From positions 1-54,860 of the IMG/VR virus record IMGVR_UViG_3300024509_000021: DNA of 54,860 nt; one strand, 5' to 3'. Source of the DNA: a virus. The notes under the pieces are model-generated. The model did no database searches. It saw only the letters and a list, made by a program, of their open reading frames with translations, and was not told the DNA's origin. Shown here in pieces: positions 8,606 to 16,711 of this stretch. How positions within the stretch are numbered: the first letter of the stretch is position 1; each line of letters opens with the position of its first letter. Position numbers and translations under genes: made by a program.

Positions 8606-10021
8606 ATGAACGGTATTTTAGGAACTTGGACCTTACTTCCAAATATTAATCAGGCAATTTACACAAATGCCTACGATACTCCTAGTGTCGTTATTATCAA
8701 TTTGTGTAATAGAGGAAGCACCATAGCCAACGTAAGAGTTGCTATTAGCACAAGTGCAACCTCACCAGCCGCCGGTGAATTTATTGTTTATGACCAACCA
8801 ATAGATCCAAAAACTACTTTAGAAAAACAAAGTATAATGGTATCACCTGGCAAAAGCGTGGTCGTTAGATCGTCATCTAGTGATGTAAATGCTGTTATCT
8901 ATGGAGTTACAAATAGAACCACTGCACCCCCAGGGATAGCAACAAACTACGGAACTGCACCTATGTGGGTAACGAACCCTACATTGCCTACATTTTATGC
9001 AGCGGATTCTTCTACGTCTATTCAATTAAGTGCTACTGACAGCGAAGGAGAAGCAGTTACTTATGCAGTGACTTCTGGATCTTTGCCAACAGGAACTAGT
9101 TTATCGTCATCTGGATTAATCACAGGCACACCAACGGCCACAGGATATTCTTTTGGATTACCAGATACAAATAGTACTGTTCAGATAACTGCAACTGATT
9201 CTAGAAGCAACGGAACTCCTCAAACTTTTAATATTGTTAAACGTTGGGCAGACGGTTCATCACAGGCGCTGGCAGCAACCAACGCACAAACAATTTATAA
9301 TCTTAGTGCTACTTATCAAGGTGCTGGTGCATCTAATTGGTACTGGATTAAAGGCAACACCACAGATACTAGCCAGGCAAGAAGAATGTACTGTAGTATG
9401 AACGGTGCAGGCTATATGCTTTGGTATCATTACAGAGATCCTATGAGTGGTAGCTTAACCATTTCAGATCCAGGCAACTCTGGTACAACCTATACATTAA
9501 CCAGCACAACAGCTATGTTTATGTATGCATTACCGGCTGCGATTGTTAATAACGTAACGTACCTATATTTAAATTCAGATAATGATGCTAGCTATACAAC
9601 TCCAGCATTTGCTAATTTTAAATATGCAGTTGGATTAAATTCTGAATTACGAGCATGGTTAAGAGCAACCAAAGATCGAGGTAATTATTGGGGAGTTGAT
9701 CTCAACCTTGTAAACAATATACGTACTCAAAATGATGTAAACTATCCAAACTATAGATTCGGTACACTAATTGGCGAAATGCAGTACGGACACAATAACG
9801 GTGGCTCAGACGAAGTAGACGGATACACATTTAGAAATAGTTATAATACCGGAGGATTTAAGTGGACATCTTCTAGCGATATTTGGAACTACGCTGGATG
9901 GGGACCAATCGATGCTTCAAGCCCAACTAGCGTAAACACAGGTTGGGGTTCTACAGGTCTTGACGAAGGTACATGGGGCGGTACTAACCGACAATATCAC
10001 TTATATGCCTGGATAAAATAA
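8606..10021 (+). CDS. Fibre/appendage-like structural protein with Ig-type module
   Basis: 471 residues, Ser/Thr/Asn-rich. Residues about 125-215 match a putative Ig (He_PIG-type) module: IQLSATDSEGEAVTYAVTSG, LPTGTSLSSSGLITGTP and VQITATDSRSNGTPQTF. The C-terminal 240 residues are rich in Trp, Tyr, Asn and Gly (SNWYWIKGN, ending in YHLYAWIK), resembling lectin or fibrinogen-like domains of phage adhesins. A virion-surface binding role is likely. A ribosome site GAAGGA lies 9 nt upstream and a terminator follows. The receptor is unknown. Confidence 0.75.
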   Translation: MNGILGTWTLLPNINQAIYTNAYDTPSVVIINLCNRGSTIANVRVAISTSATSPAAGEFIVYDQPIDPKTTLEKQSIMVSPGKSVVVRSSSSDVNAVIYGVTNRTTAPPGIATNYGTAPMWVTNPTLPTFYAADSSTSIQLSATDSEGEAVTYAVTSGSLPTGTSLSSSGLITGTPTATGYSFGLPDTNSTVQITATDSRSNGTPQTFNIVKRWADGSSQALAATNAQTIYNLSATYQGAGASNWYWIKGNTTDTSQARRMYCSMNGAGYMLWYHYRDPMSGSLTISDPGNSGTTYTLTSTTAMFMYALPAAIVNNVTYLYLNSDNDASYTTPAFANFKYAVGLNSELRAWLRATKDRGNYWGVDLNLVNNIRTQNDVNYPNYRFGTLIGEMQYGHNNGGSDEVDGYTFRNSYNTGGFKWTSSSDIWNYAGWGPIDASSPTSVNTGWGSTGLDEGTWGGTNRQYHLYAWIK

Positions 10022-10030
10022 TAATTCAAA

Positions 10031-10056
10031 AAAGGCTCTTAGGAGCCTTTTTTTTT
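10031..10056 (+). terminator. Intrinsic terminator after fibre-like gene
   Basis: AAAGGCTC / GAGCCTTT stem, TTAG loop, then nine or more T. It isolates the secreted-protein cassette that follows. Confidence 0.92.
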
Positions 10057-10151
10057 GGATAAAATATTTGTCAACTTTTTTGTATGCTAGAACGTTAATA
10101 TAATACACAGGGAAGGTTTTTCTGTGTTTAACCTAAAAAAAGGAAATTACT

Positions 10152-10325
10152 ATGAAACTAGTAGCAACTTTAGTAGCATCATTATTTGCAGTATCCGCTT
10201 TCGCTGCTGATGCACCTAAGAAAGAAGAAAAGAAAGCAGAAGCCAAACCAGCTGCATCTGCGCCAGCACCTGCTGCTAAGGAAGCTCCAAAAGCTCCTGC
10301 TAAGAAAGAAGAAGCTAAGAAGTAA
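10152..10325 (+). CDS. Small Lys/Ala/Pro-rich exported protein
   Basis: 57 residues, start supported by AGGAAA 7 nt upstream. Residues 1-19 form a classical signal peptide (MKLVATLVASLFAVSAFAAD, cleavage after AFA). The mature part is only Lys, Glu, Ala and Pro, with repeated KKEE / APA units. Proteins of this design are common in proteobacterial genomes, especially betaproteobacteria, rather than in T4-like phages. It was probably acquired from a host and would act in the periplasm. TATAAT lies at about 10097, but no convincing -35 box is visible. Function unknown. Confidence 0.75.
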   Translation: MKLVATLVASLFAVSAFAADAPKKEEKKAEAKPAASAPAPAAKEAPKAPAKKEEAKK

Positions 10326-10333
10326 TTTTAATT

Positions 10334-10370
10334 GCCCCTTGTCAACGAAAGTTGGCACTGGGGCGTTATT
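10334..10370 (+). terminator. Hairpin with GAAA tetraloop (terminator or attenuator)
   Basis: GCCCC and GTCAAC pair with GTTGGC and GGGGC around a GAAA tetraloop, giving a long stem with a few G-U pairs, followed by GTTATTAT. It lies between two secreted-protein genes and may stop or dampen transcription between them. Confidence 0.55.
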
Positions 10371-10390
10371 ATAATATCAAGGAGGGTTTT

Positions 10391-10687
10391 ATGAAAAAAC
10401 TCTTAATTGCAGGTTTAATTGGTTTATCTGCTTTTGGTGCGCAAGCAGGTCCATACCACGGACATCATGGTGGACACCATATGCATCATAGGGGTAGTTG
10501 GAATTGGGTAGTTCCAGCTGTTGTTGGAGGTGCTGTAGTATATGCCGCAACTCGCCCTGTAGTTGTTCAACAACCGCCAACGGTTATTCAACAACCGCCC
10601 GTTTATACGCAACAACAAGTATGTGGTCCTTGGACTGAAATACGCAATCCAGACGGTAGCGTGACAATTACAAGGACTTGTCAATAA
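10391..10687 (+). CDS. Small exported His/Gln-rich protein
   Basis: 98 residues from ATG 10391, chosen because AAGGAGG lies 7 nt upstream; an in-frame TTG at 10352 would put residues ahead of the signal peptide. Residues 1-20 (MKKLLIAGLIGLSAFGAQAG) are a signal peptide. A His/Gly stretch (residues 21-35) follows, then a hydrophobic segment VVPAVVGGAVVYAA, Val/Gln/Pro repeats and a C-terminal two-Cys domain (VCGPWTEIRNPDGSVTITR). Similar layouts are seen in bacterial envelope proteins. A host-derived envelope function is inferred; not essential phage machinery. Confidence 0.78.
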   Translation: MKKLLIAGLIGLSAFGAQAGPYHGHHGGHHMHHRGSWNWVVPAVVGGAVVYAATRPVVVQQPPTVIQQPPVYTQQQVCGPWTEIRNPDGSVTITRTCQ

Positions 10688-10705
10688 TGTTAATGAGGAC
10701 TAGAA

Positions 10706-11104
10706 ATGAAAAGGTTAGCAGTGATTCTTACTGCGATGATTACAATTGGGATAAGCCAAGTAAGTATGGCTCAGAAAAACCTCTTTGGGAATCATACCAT
10801 TACAGAATCGTCAGCGAAGACTGCGACCAAAAAAGGACCAGTCCTTGTAAAATCCCTAAGATTACCCAAGAATAAAATTTTTACAGGTAATCCTCATAAA
10901 ATTACTTTATTTGCAGACGATAAAGAATATGATATTATAGAAGTTGACGATATTATTACATCTTATCGTCGACGCGATCTTCAAAGAATTCAAACAGACC
11001 CAACACCAGATGATCCGGACGGGTTAATTACTGAAGAAATACGGTGGAAACTATTTTTAGCAAGAACAGCGGCTATGATTCGTTATCACCAAATCCACTC
11101 ATAG
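10706..11104 (+). CDS. Exported protein of unknown function
   Basis: 132 residues with a signal peptide (MKRLAVILTAMITIGISQV, cleavage near SMAQ, residue 23). The mature part contains acidic and basic blocks (DDKEYDIIEVDDIITSYRRR) and no Cys. ATGAGGA provides the ribosome site. The last codons form the left arm of the terminator. It is the third consecutive secreted protein of the cassette. No family recognised. Confidence 0.75.
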   Translation: MKRLAVILTAMITIGISQVSMAQKNLFGNHTITESSAKTATKKGPVLVKSLRLPKNKIFTGNPHKITLFADDKEYDIIEVDDIITSYRRRDLQRIQTDPTPDDPDGLITEEIRWKLFLARTAAMIRYHQIHS

Positions 11105-11118
11105 AGTGGATTTTTTTT
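11091..11118 (+). terminator. Intrinsic terminator closing the secreted-protein cassette
   Basis: AAATCCACTC / GAGTGGATTT with an ATA loop followed by T. The left arm overlaps the end of the preceding coding region. Confidence 0.92.
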
Positions 11119-11143
11119 GGTGAAATAAAATCTTAAAAACCCT

Positions 11144-11172
11144 TTGACTTTGCTAAATAAAAAGCGCATAAT
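11144..11172 (+). promoter_or_regulatory. Sigma70-type promoter of gp32
   Basis: TTGACT, exactly 17 bp, CATAAT. Overlapping the -10 box is an inverted repeat CGCATAA / TTATGCG (11165-11184), which could be an operator or, if transcribed from upstream, a leader hairpin. AAGGAGG is the ribosome site 9 nt before the gp32 ATG. Confidence 0.8.
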
Positions 11173-11229
11173 AGTTGTTATGCGATAGGCATAAAGTCAT
11201 TTACATTAAAGGCATAAGGAGGCTATAAA

Positions 11230-12240
11230 ATGGCAACATTAGCAGAAATTCGTGCAAAACTTCAAGAAGCACAAGGCAAGTCCACAGGACAATCAACAGG
11301 CGGCGGCGATAACGCAATTTACCCACACTGGAATATGCAGGAAGGTAAAGAAGCCGTAGTACGTTTTCTACCAGACGGTAACCCAAACAACACTTTCTTT
11401 TGGGTAGAGCGTGCAATGATCAAACTCCCATTTGCAGGTATTAAAGGTGAAACAGATTCACGTCCAGTTCAAGTACAGGTTCCCTGTGTTGAAATGTACA
11501 ACGATGGTTCAGTTTGTCCTATTCTATCTGAAGTGCGTGGTTGGTTTAAAGACAAATCACTAGAAGAAATGGGTCGTAAATATTGGAAGAAGCGTTCATA
11601 CATTTTCCAAGGCTTTGTAGTTGAAGATGCACTCAAAGAAGATAATACACCAGACAATCCGATTCGTAGATTCATTATCGGTCCTCAGATTTTCCAAACT
11701 ATTAAATCTGCTCTTATGGACCCTGAGTTGGAAGAATTGCCAACTGACTACCTCCGTGGTGTAGATTTCCGTATTGCTAAAACCAGCAAAGGCGGATTTG
11801 CTGACTACTCTACTTCAAAGTGGAGCCGTCGTGAACGTTCAATTTCTGATGCAGATAAGGCAGCGATTGAACAATTTGGTTTGTTTAATCTATCAGACTT
11901 CCTACCTAAGAAGCCGACAGACGTTGAACTCAAGGTTATGAAAGAAATGTTTGAAGCGTCAGTTGACGGTGAAGCATATGATATGGACCGTTGGGGACAA
12001 TACTTCAAACCAGCAGGTATGGGTCAAGCAACTGGTGATCCTAACAAAGCAGCCGCTCCGGCAGCTCGCGTTAGCGCACCTGCTCCTCAAACATCTAGTG
12101 AAGAAGATCTTCCTTGGGAAGATTCTGCTCCTGCAGAAGCACCTGCTCCAAAGGCAGCACCTGCTCCAGCAGCCGGCGGTGAAAACGCATCACGTGCTCA
12201 AGACATCTTGGCAATGATTCGTAATCGTCAAAAGCAATAA
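11230..12240 (+). CDS. 32: Single-stranded DNA-binding protein gp32
   Basis: 336 residues. N-terminal basic/helical region MATLAEIRAKLQEAQGKST for cooperativity, then a core OB-fold with VVRFLPDGNP, YIFQGFVVEDA and KTSKGGFADYSTSKWSRRER. T4 gp32 has a zinc site here; in this protein Cys 90 and Cys 97 with flanking residues are weak candidates. The C-terminal 70 residues are Ala/Pro-rich with an acidic EEDLPWEDS patch, the interaction tail for replication partners. It coats ssDNA in replication and recombination and sits just upstream of UvsX. Strong promoter and ribosome site fit its need in large amounts. Confidence 0.93.
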   Translation: MATLAEIRAKLQEAQGKSTGQSTGGGDNAIYPHWNMQEGKEAVVRFLPDGNPNNTFFWVERAMIKLPFAGIKGETDSRPVQVQVPCVEMYNDGSVCPILSEVRGWFKDKSLEEMGRKYWKKRSYIFQGFVVEDALKEDNTPDNPIRRFIIGPQIFQTIKSALMDPELEELPTDYLRGVDFRIAKTSKGGFADYSTSKWSRRERSISDADKAAIEQFGLFNLSDFLPKKPTDVELKVMKEMFEASVDGEAYDMDRWGQYFKPAGMGQATGDPNKAAAPAARVSAPAPQTSSEEDLPWEDSAPAEAPAPKAAPAPAAGGENASRAQDILAMIRNRQKQ

Positions 12241-12247
12241 TCAACAC

Positions 12248-12284
12248 GGCTCGGGCCACTGTGACTTAGTCATACGCCCGGGCT
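12248..12284 (+). terminator. Hairpin after gp32
   Basis: GGCTCGGGC pairs imperfectly with GCCCGGGCT and an inner TGAC/GTCA extends the stem. No clear T run follows, so it may be an mRNA-stabilising or partial termination hairpin that limits read-through into the uvsX unit. Confidence 0.5.
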
Positions 12285-12308
12285 CTCTTCACTATTTAGG
12301 AGATAATA

Positions 12309-12497
12309 ATGAAACTAGACAAACTAACAAAAGTAAATGAGTCAATTACTATCAATCGTTACGACAACGGTTGGATGGTTGAAATTGGCGGCAGAAATAA
12401 AAAAGAAGATTGGGCAAATACCAAGACCCTTTGCAACACAGAAGAAGAAGTAATCACTCTAATTAAAGAGTGGAATAAACTACCATTGGATCAATAA
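12309..12497 (+). CDS. Small conserved phage protein, unknown
   Basis: 62 residues, charged, one likely alpha/beta unit (ITINRYDNGWMVEIGGRNKK then EEEVITLIKEWNKL). Ribosome site AGGAG 8 nt upstream. It ends 2 nt before uvsX, so it is co-expressed with recombination genes. No motif recognised. Confidence 0.72.
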   Translation: MKLDKLTKVNESITINRYDNGWMVEIGGRNKKEDWANTKTLCNTEEEVITLIKEWNKLPLDQ

Positions 12498-12499
12498 TT

Positions 12500-13576
12500 A
12501 TGGCAAAAGCATTTGATATTTCTAAATTTAGAAAGTCAATTACTAAGTCTATTGACGGTCTTAGTATTGGCTTTAACGACCCTACTGATTGGGTCAGCAC
12601 AGGCAATTTTGCCTTAAACTATTTGATCAGCGGCGATTTCCATAAAGGGGTTCCGTTGGGAAAAGTGACTGTATTTGCCGGTGAATCAGGTGCAGGTAAA
12701 TCATATATCTGTTCCGGTAACCTTATCAAGGCAGCACAGGCACAGGGAATTTATCCTATCTTGATCGATACAGAAAATGCTCTTGACGAAGATTGGCTCA
12801 AGGCATTAGGCGTCGATACTTCAGAAGATAAGTTGCTAAAACTTAATATGGCAATGATCGATGATGTAGCAAAGACCATTACAGAATTTGTTGCTGAATA
12901 TAAAACAATGCCAGAGGATACTCGTCCTAAAGTATTGTTTATCCTTGACTCTTTAGGTATGTTGCTTACTCCAACAGATGTTAATCAGTTTGAAGCAGGT
13001 GATTTGAAAGGCGATATGGGTCGTAAGCCTAAGGCATTGACAGCACTTGTTCGTAACTGTGTTAATATGTTTGGATCACTTAACATTGGCCTGGTTGCAA
13101 CTAATCACACATACGCTTCACAAGATATGTTTGATCCAGATGACAAGATTTCAGGTGGTCAGGGCTTTATCTACGCTAGCTCTATTGTAGTTGCTATGCG
13201 TAAGTTAAAGTTAAAAGAAGATGAAGATGGTAACAAGATTTCAGAAGTTAAGGGTATTCGTGCCGCTTGTAAGATTATGAAAACTCGTTATGCTAAACCA
13301 TTTGAAAGTGTACAAGTGAAGATTCCTTATGAAACAGGTATGAATCCATATAGTGGACTGGTAGATCTGGCAGAAGAAAAAGGTCTTCTAAAGAAAGAAG
13401 GTAACAGTCTTGTTTACACAACTAAAGATGGTGAAATCATCAAACAGTTCCGCAAAGCCTGGGAAAGAAATGAAAATGGTGGCTTAGATGCTATTATGTC
13501 TGACATTTCAAAACATGGTGAAAATTCCGTTTCTGAGATAACTACTAATGTCGAACCTGAAACGGAGAGCGTATAA
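12500..13576 (+). CDS. uvsX: UvsX RecA-like recombinase
   Basis: 358 residues. RecA core with Walker A GESGAGKS (61-68), the Walker B-type strand VLFILDSLGML, a loop GLVATNHTYASQDMF and DNA-binding loop residues DDKISGGQGFIYASS. It catalyses strand exchange in recombination-dependent replication with gp32 and UvsY. The C-terminal tail after 330 is acidic. Length agrees with T4 UvsX (391, shorter N-terminus here). Its last base overlaps the next ATG. Confidence 0.95.
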   Translation: MAKAFDISKFRKSITKSIDGLSIGFNDPTDWVSTGNFALNYLISGDFHKGVPLGKVTVFAGESGAGKSYICSGNLIKAAQAQGIYPILIDTENALDEDWLKALGVDTSEDKLLKLNMAMIDDVAKTITEFVAEYKTMPEDTRPKVLFILDSLGMLLTPTDVNQFEAGDLKGDMGRKPKALTALVRNCVNMFGSLNIGLVATNHTYASQDMFDPDDKISGGQGFIYASSIVVAMRKLKLKEDEDGNKISEVKGIRAACKIMKTRYAKPFESVQVKIPYETGMNPYSGLVDLAEEKGLLKKEGNSLVYTTKDGEIIKQFRKAWERNENGGLDAIMSDISKHGENSVSEITTNVEPETESV

Positions 13577-13821
13577 TGAAAGAAGACTTAATTGCAGATC
13601 TTTGGTCTGTTGTTGTTGAGGTAATTCCAGAAAAACAACGTGCCAATGTGGCAGCAGACTTTGTCAACACTTTAATGGACTATGGTATTAAAGAATCAAC
13701 TTTAGATAGTCTATTAGGGGTTGACCCTTACCTAGATAATGCTATAGAATATGTTATCGATGGTGAGGAGATTGAAAGTGATGAGGAAGAAAATTACGGT
13801 TACGATGACGACGAGGAATAA
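13576..13821 (+). CDS. Small acidic protein between uvsX and uvsY-like gene
   Basis: 81 residues; helical N-terminal 60 residues (KEDLIADLWSVVVEVIPEKQ, FVNTLMDYGIKESTL) followed by a very acidic tail (DEEENYGYDDDEE). Overlaps uvsX by one base and abuts the next gene, so the three are coupled. A UvsX/UvsY accessory role is possible from position only. Confidence 0.75.
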   Translation: MKEDLIADLWSVVVEVIPEKQRANVAADFVNTLMDYGIKESTLDSLLGVDPYLDNAIEYVIDGEEIESDEEENYGYDDDEE

Positions 13822-14277
13822 ATGAATTGGTATGATCGAGTTTCAAAGGATATTTCAAATATTCCAGATGCTGTGGCTTATTATGAAGCCCAATTAACTG
13901 AGGCAAAACAAGATGCCCGTATAGCGGGGAACATCGAGAAAGCGTCTGCGCAGATGCCCGGCATTGTTGAAAATCGATTTAATCAACTTCAAGAAATTGA
14001 AGCAATTTTAGAATACCTAAACATTGAACTTCGTCGGCTTCGTAGTCAACATTTTCGTAAGTATCTTGAAAACTATCAACGTAGCCTCTCCTCTAGAGAT
14101 TGTGAAAAATTTGTAGAGGGCGAGGCCGACGTTGTAGACTTTGAAAAAATTATCAATGACTTTGCCCTACTTAGAAATAAGTGGTTGGGTATTATCAAAG
14201 CATTAGATCAAAAACAATGGCATCTAAGCAACATTGTTAAACTACGTGTAGCTGGTTTAGAAGACGCTACTCTTTAA
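13822..14277 (+). CDS. uvsY: UvsY-like recombination mediator
   Basis: 151 residues, almost all helical and coiled. The C-terminal pattern NKWLGIIKALDQKQWHLSNI followed by VKLRVAGLEDA resembles the end of UvsY proteins of marine T4-like phages; T4 UvsY is 137 residues. UvsY loads UvsX onto gp32-covered ssDNA. Position directly after uvsX supports the call. N-terminal YYEAQLTEAKQDARIAGNIE is longer than expected, so some doubt remains. Confidence 0.6.
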   Translation: MNWYDRVSKDISNIPDAVAYYEAQLTEAKQDARIAGNIEKASAQMPGIVENRFNQLQEIEAILEYLNIELRRLRSQHFRKYLENYQRSLSSRDCEKFVEGEADVVDFEKIINDFALLRNKWLGIIKALDQKQWHLSNIVKLRVAGLEDATL

Positions 14278-15068
14278 AACCTCATACCAGGAAATACAGT
14301 TTTCTTAACCTGGTTATTATCGTGATCCATAGTTTTAAATAAATCAAATGGTAGATCTAATTGTTTGCATAGGTCTGCCATTGCTTTTGTGTCTTTAGGC
14401 AAACACATTCCTCCATACCCTCGCATTTCTGGTCCGCAGCTAAGATAATCAGGACTTGATGTTTTTCTTAATAAAAAAGTTTCTAATACTTTGTCGTAGT
14501 CTGAATTTAGTTTATCACAGACTTCGTACATAACGTTTGCAAATACTACTCGCAAAGCATTAAAAGTGTTTGAATAATACTTTAATATCTCTGCTTCAGT
14601 GGGCGTCATTCTAACTGTATTCTTAGGAAGCCAAGAATGTGCTTCACAGACCTTGTGCCAGGACCTGTCTGTATAACATCCTACTGCTAGTACATCGTGA
14701 TTTCTTACAAAATCTTCTAGGGCAGATCGTTCTCTTAAAAATTCAGGAACAAAGCAAATATCTTTATCATTATATTTTTCAATTATAGATTGTGTGGTTC
14801 CTGGCACCGATGTTGATTTAAGAGCGATCACACCCTGATATTTTAAATTTTTTAAATTAGATATTGTTTGATGCACAATTGACAAATCGCATTCGCCATT
14901 TTCACCCGACGGTGTTGGCACACAAACAAATACAATTTCAGTATCCAATACACTATCGATAGTTGTATTAAATTTAGGATCGTGTTTAGTTACATCGTGT
15001 CCTAACATCTTAAATCCTTCACCAACAGCACTACCTACTGCTCCCCAACCAATAATTCCTATTTTCAT
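14274..15068 (-). CDS. UDP-glucose/GDP-mannose dehydrogenase-like protein
   Basis: 264 residues. Rossmann N-terminus MKIGIIGWGAVGSAVGEGF, VFVCVPTPSGENGECDLS typical of nucleotide-sugar 6-dehydrogenases, ALKSTSVPGTTQ, and the central FLRERSALED. The catalytic-Cys motif is GYGGMCLPKDTKA (Cys near residue 227). The C-terminal UDP-binding domain of cellular enzymes (about 400 residues) is absent, so substrate binding must differ or a partner supplies it. It overlaps the epimerase gene by 4 bases and forms one minus-strand operon with it; its end overlaps the uvsY-like gene tail to tail. Confidence 0.85.
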   Translation of the reverse strand: MKIGIIGWGAVGSAVGEGFKMLGHDVTKHDPKFNTTIDSVLDTEIVFVCVPTPSGENGECDLSIVHQTISNLKNLKYQGVIALKSTSVPGTTQSIIEKYNDKDICFVPEFLRERSALEDFVRNHDVLAVGCYTDRSWHKVCEAHSWLPKNTVRMTPTEAEILKYYSNTFNALRVVFANVMYEVCDKLNSDYDKVLETFLLRKTSSPDYLSCGPEMRGYGGMCLPKDTKAMADLCKQLDLPFDLFKTMDHDNNQVKKTVFPGMRF

Positions 15069-15922
15069 ATTAAGCTCTCAACAGTTTTCTTTAATCCGTC
15101 TTTCAATGATGTATATTCTGTAAATCCGGTTAATTTTTTCATCAGGGTAGTATCGGGGCAACGTCTTTTTGCACTACCTTTTGGACCTGGAAGTATTTCT
15201 AATTTCTCCGGATCTACTCCCATTATGTCTAAAATAATTCTTGCTACTTCAGCAATTTCATTTTCTTCTTGTCTGCCTACGTTAACTATATAATTTTTAT
15301 TATTTGTCACTAGTCTATGAGTTATTTCAACAGCATCGTCGATATAACAAAAACTTCTTGTATCATTGCCTTTGATATAATACTCACCTTTGGCAACACG
15401 TTCAACAAATTCGCTGATGAAATGATCTACCTGACCAGGACCGTAGATATTAAAGTATCTAATAATTAACCAATCTAATCCAGAATTAGCAACTAAGTTT
15501 TCTCCTAGTGCTTTTGGTAAACTATAGCTCCAGCGAGGATTGATCACATCTTCAAACATCACAGGAACTGATTCATCAGTGGGAACTGGATATAGTCCTT
15601 TATCAATAGCACCATTAAAAATTTCACAAGTGCTTGTAAAAACAAATTTAGTATCTGTACCTTTATATCTATTAATTAAATTAAATGTTGGTAAAGTATT
15701 ATTAAATGCAACTTCAGTTGGTTTTTCGTAGAACAGTTTGGTTCCATTGGTCGCGGCCATATGAACAACGACATCACAATTTGGAGAAGAATTTGTTATG
15801 TCTGGTAAACAAAGGTCTTGGCCTTCTCTTTTATCAAATACTACGGTTTCGTGTTTATCTTTAATTAAATTATAATAATGGCTACCAATAAATCCTCTAT
15901 GGCCTGTAAGTAATATTTTCAT
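15065..15922 (-). CDS. NAD-dependent sugar epimerase/dehydratase (extended SDR)
   Basis: 285 residues. Cofactor motif TGHRGFIGSHYY (GxxGxxG type), VVHMAATNGT, active-site Thr/Ser FTSTCEIFNG and the YxxxK pair in WSYSLPKALGE, then YFNIYGPGQVDHFISEFV and RSFCYIDDAVE typical of nucleotide-sugar epimerases. It would make or interconvert UDP- or dTDP-sugars for the adjacent glycosyltransferases. A late box GATAAATA lies 5 nt upstream of its ATG, without a ribosome site. Confidence 0.9.
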   Translation of the reverse strand: MKILLTGHRGFIGSHYYNLIKDKHETVVFDKREGQDLCLPDITNSSPNCDVVVHMAATNGTKLFYEKPTEVAFNNTLPTFNLINRYKGTDTKFVFTSTCEIFNGAIDKGLYPVPTDESVPVMFEDVINPRWSYSLPKALGENLVANSGLDWLIIRYFNIYGPGQVDHFISEFVERVAKGEYYIKGNDTRSFCYIDDAVEITHRLVTNNKNYIVNVGRQEENEIAEVARIILDIMGVDPEKLEILPGPKGSAKRRCPDTTLMKKLTGFTEYTSLKDGLKKTVESLI

Positions 15923-15927
15923 AGAAA

Positions 15928-15935
15928 TATTTATC
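15928..15935 (-). promoter_or_regulatory. Late promoter box for the epimerase operon
   Basis: GATAAATA on the minus strand, then TTTCT and ATG at 15922. Same 5-nt geometry as the virion late boxes. It shares this intergenic space with a plus-strand box. Confidence 0.75.
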
Positions 15936-15936
15936 G

Positions 15937-15944
15937 ACTAAATA
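15937..15944 (+). promoter_or_regulatory. Late promoter-like box for glycosyltransferase operon
   Basis: ACTAAATA, 26 nt before ATG 15971, divergent from the 15928 box. The leader here is normal length. Confidence 0.55.
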
Positions 15945-15970
15945 TGAGCAGTTAATAGAATTGGACTACA

Positions 15971-16711
15971 ATGCGATCTTTTAGAGTAGTGACTACACAA
16001 CATAAACCTTACTATGACCTTATCGGTAAGGAATGTATTCAATCCTTTTTGAAATATTGGCCTAAAGAGGTTTCAATCGAATTATGGGCAGAAAATTTTG
16101 AACCCGACATAACAGACCCTAGATTAATAATTAAAGATTTTAATAAAATAAATCCTAGATTTGAAAACTTTAAACAATTAATGTTTTCGTCAACAACAAA
16201 TGACAAAGTATTATCTAAGAAAACATTTTGGCTAAAAGGACACGTAGTTTTAACAGCTCTTGAAACTTTTGATTCCGATGTGTTTATATGGTTAGACAGT
16301 GATGTAATAACTCATAATTATGTTACCATTGAATATTTGAATTCTTTAATTCCAGAAGACACATTAGCTGTTGATGTTCCTGCAGGAGGAAAAGGTCGTG
16401 ATAAAGAAGCAGAAACAGGATTTTTTGGATTAAATCTAAAAATGAAAGAATCAAAATCTGTTATCGATTACTATAGAGAATATCATACAACACTAAAAAT
16501 GTTAGATACACCTAGATATATGGAAACATCCGTATGGTGGTCGGCTATAAAAAATTCAGGTGCAAAAGCTAATCATTTAAAAACATCTAAGGATCATTTG
16601 ATGCCGTTTATGTATACTGAATTAGCTCAATATATGCGTCATTGGGTAGCACAAAAAAATAAGGCTAATTATTCTAAAGGCAGCAGAGAAAAAACTCAGG
16701 AAGAACAATGA
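15971..16711 (+). CDS. DxD glycosyltransferase, paralog 1
   Basis: 246 residues. N-terminus RSFRVVTTQHKPYYDLIGKE, then SFLKYWPKEVSIELW, and the metal/sugar-nucleotide site FIWLDSDVITH (about residue 112). GFFGLNLKM and a C-terminal HWVAQKNK region follow. The same layout is found in the genes at 19545, 21154 and 21879(-), so these are an expanded phage family of GT-A-like enzymes. Substrate unknown; a role in decorating a surface glycan, virion or DNA is possible. First gene of a plus-strand operon; its stop overlaps the next ATG. Confidence 0.8.
   Translation: MRSFRVVTTQHKPYYDLIGKECIQSFLKYWPKEVSIELWAENFEPDITDPRLIIKDFNKINPRFENFKQLMFSSTTNDKVLSKKTFWLKGHVVLTALETFDSDVFIWLDSDVITHNYVTIEYLNSLIPEDTLAVDVPAGGKGRDKEAETGFFGLNLKMKESKSVIDYYREYHTTLKMLDTPRYMETSVWWSAIKNSGAKANHLKTSKDHLMPFMYTELAQYMRHWVAQKNKANYSKGSREKTQEEQ

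Noticed and set aside
10186-10374. 62-residue plus-strand frame over the Lys-rich gene
   Set aside because: A frame-shifted shadow; the real gene at 10152 has a signal peptide and ribosome site in another frame.
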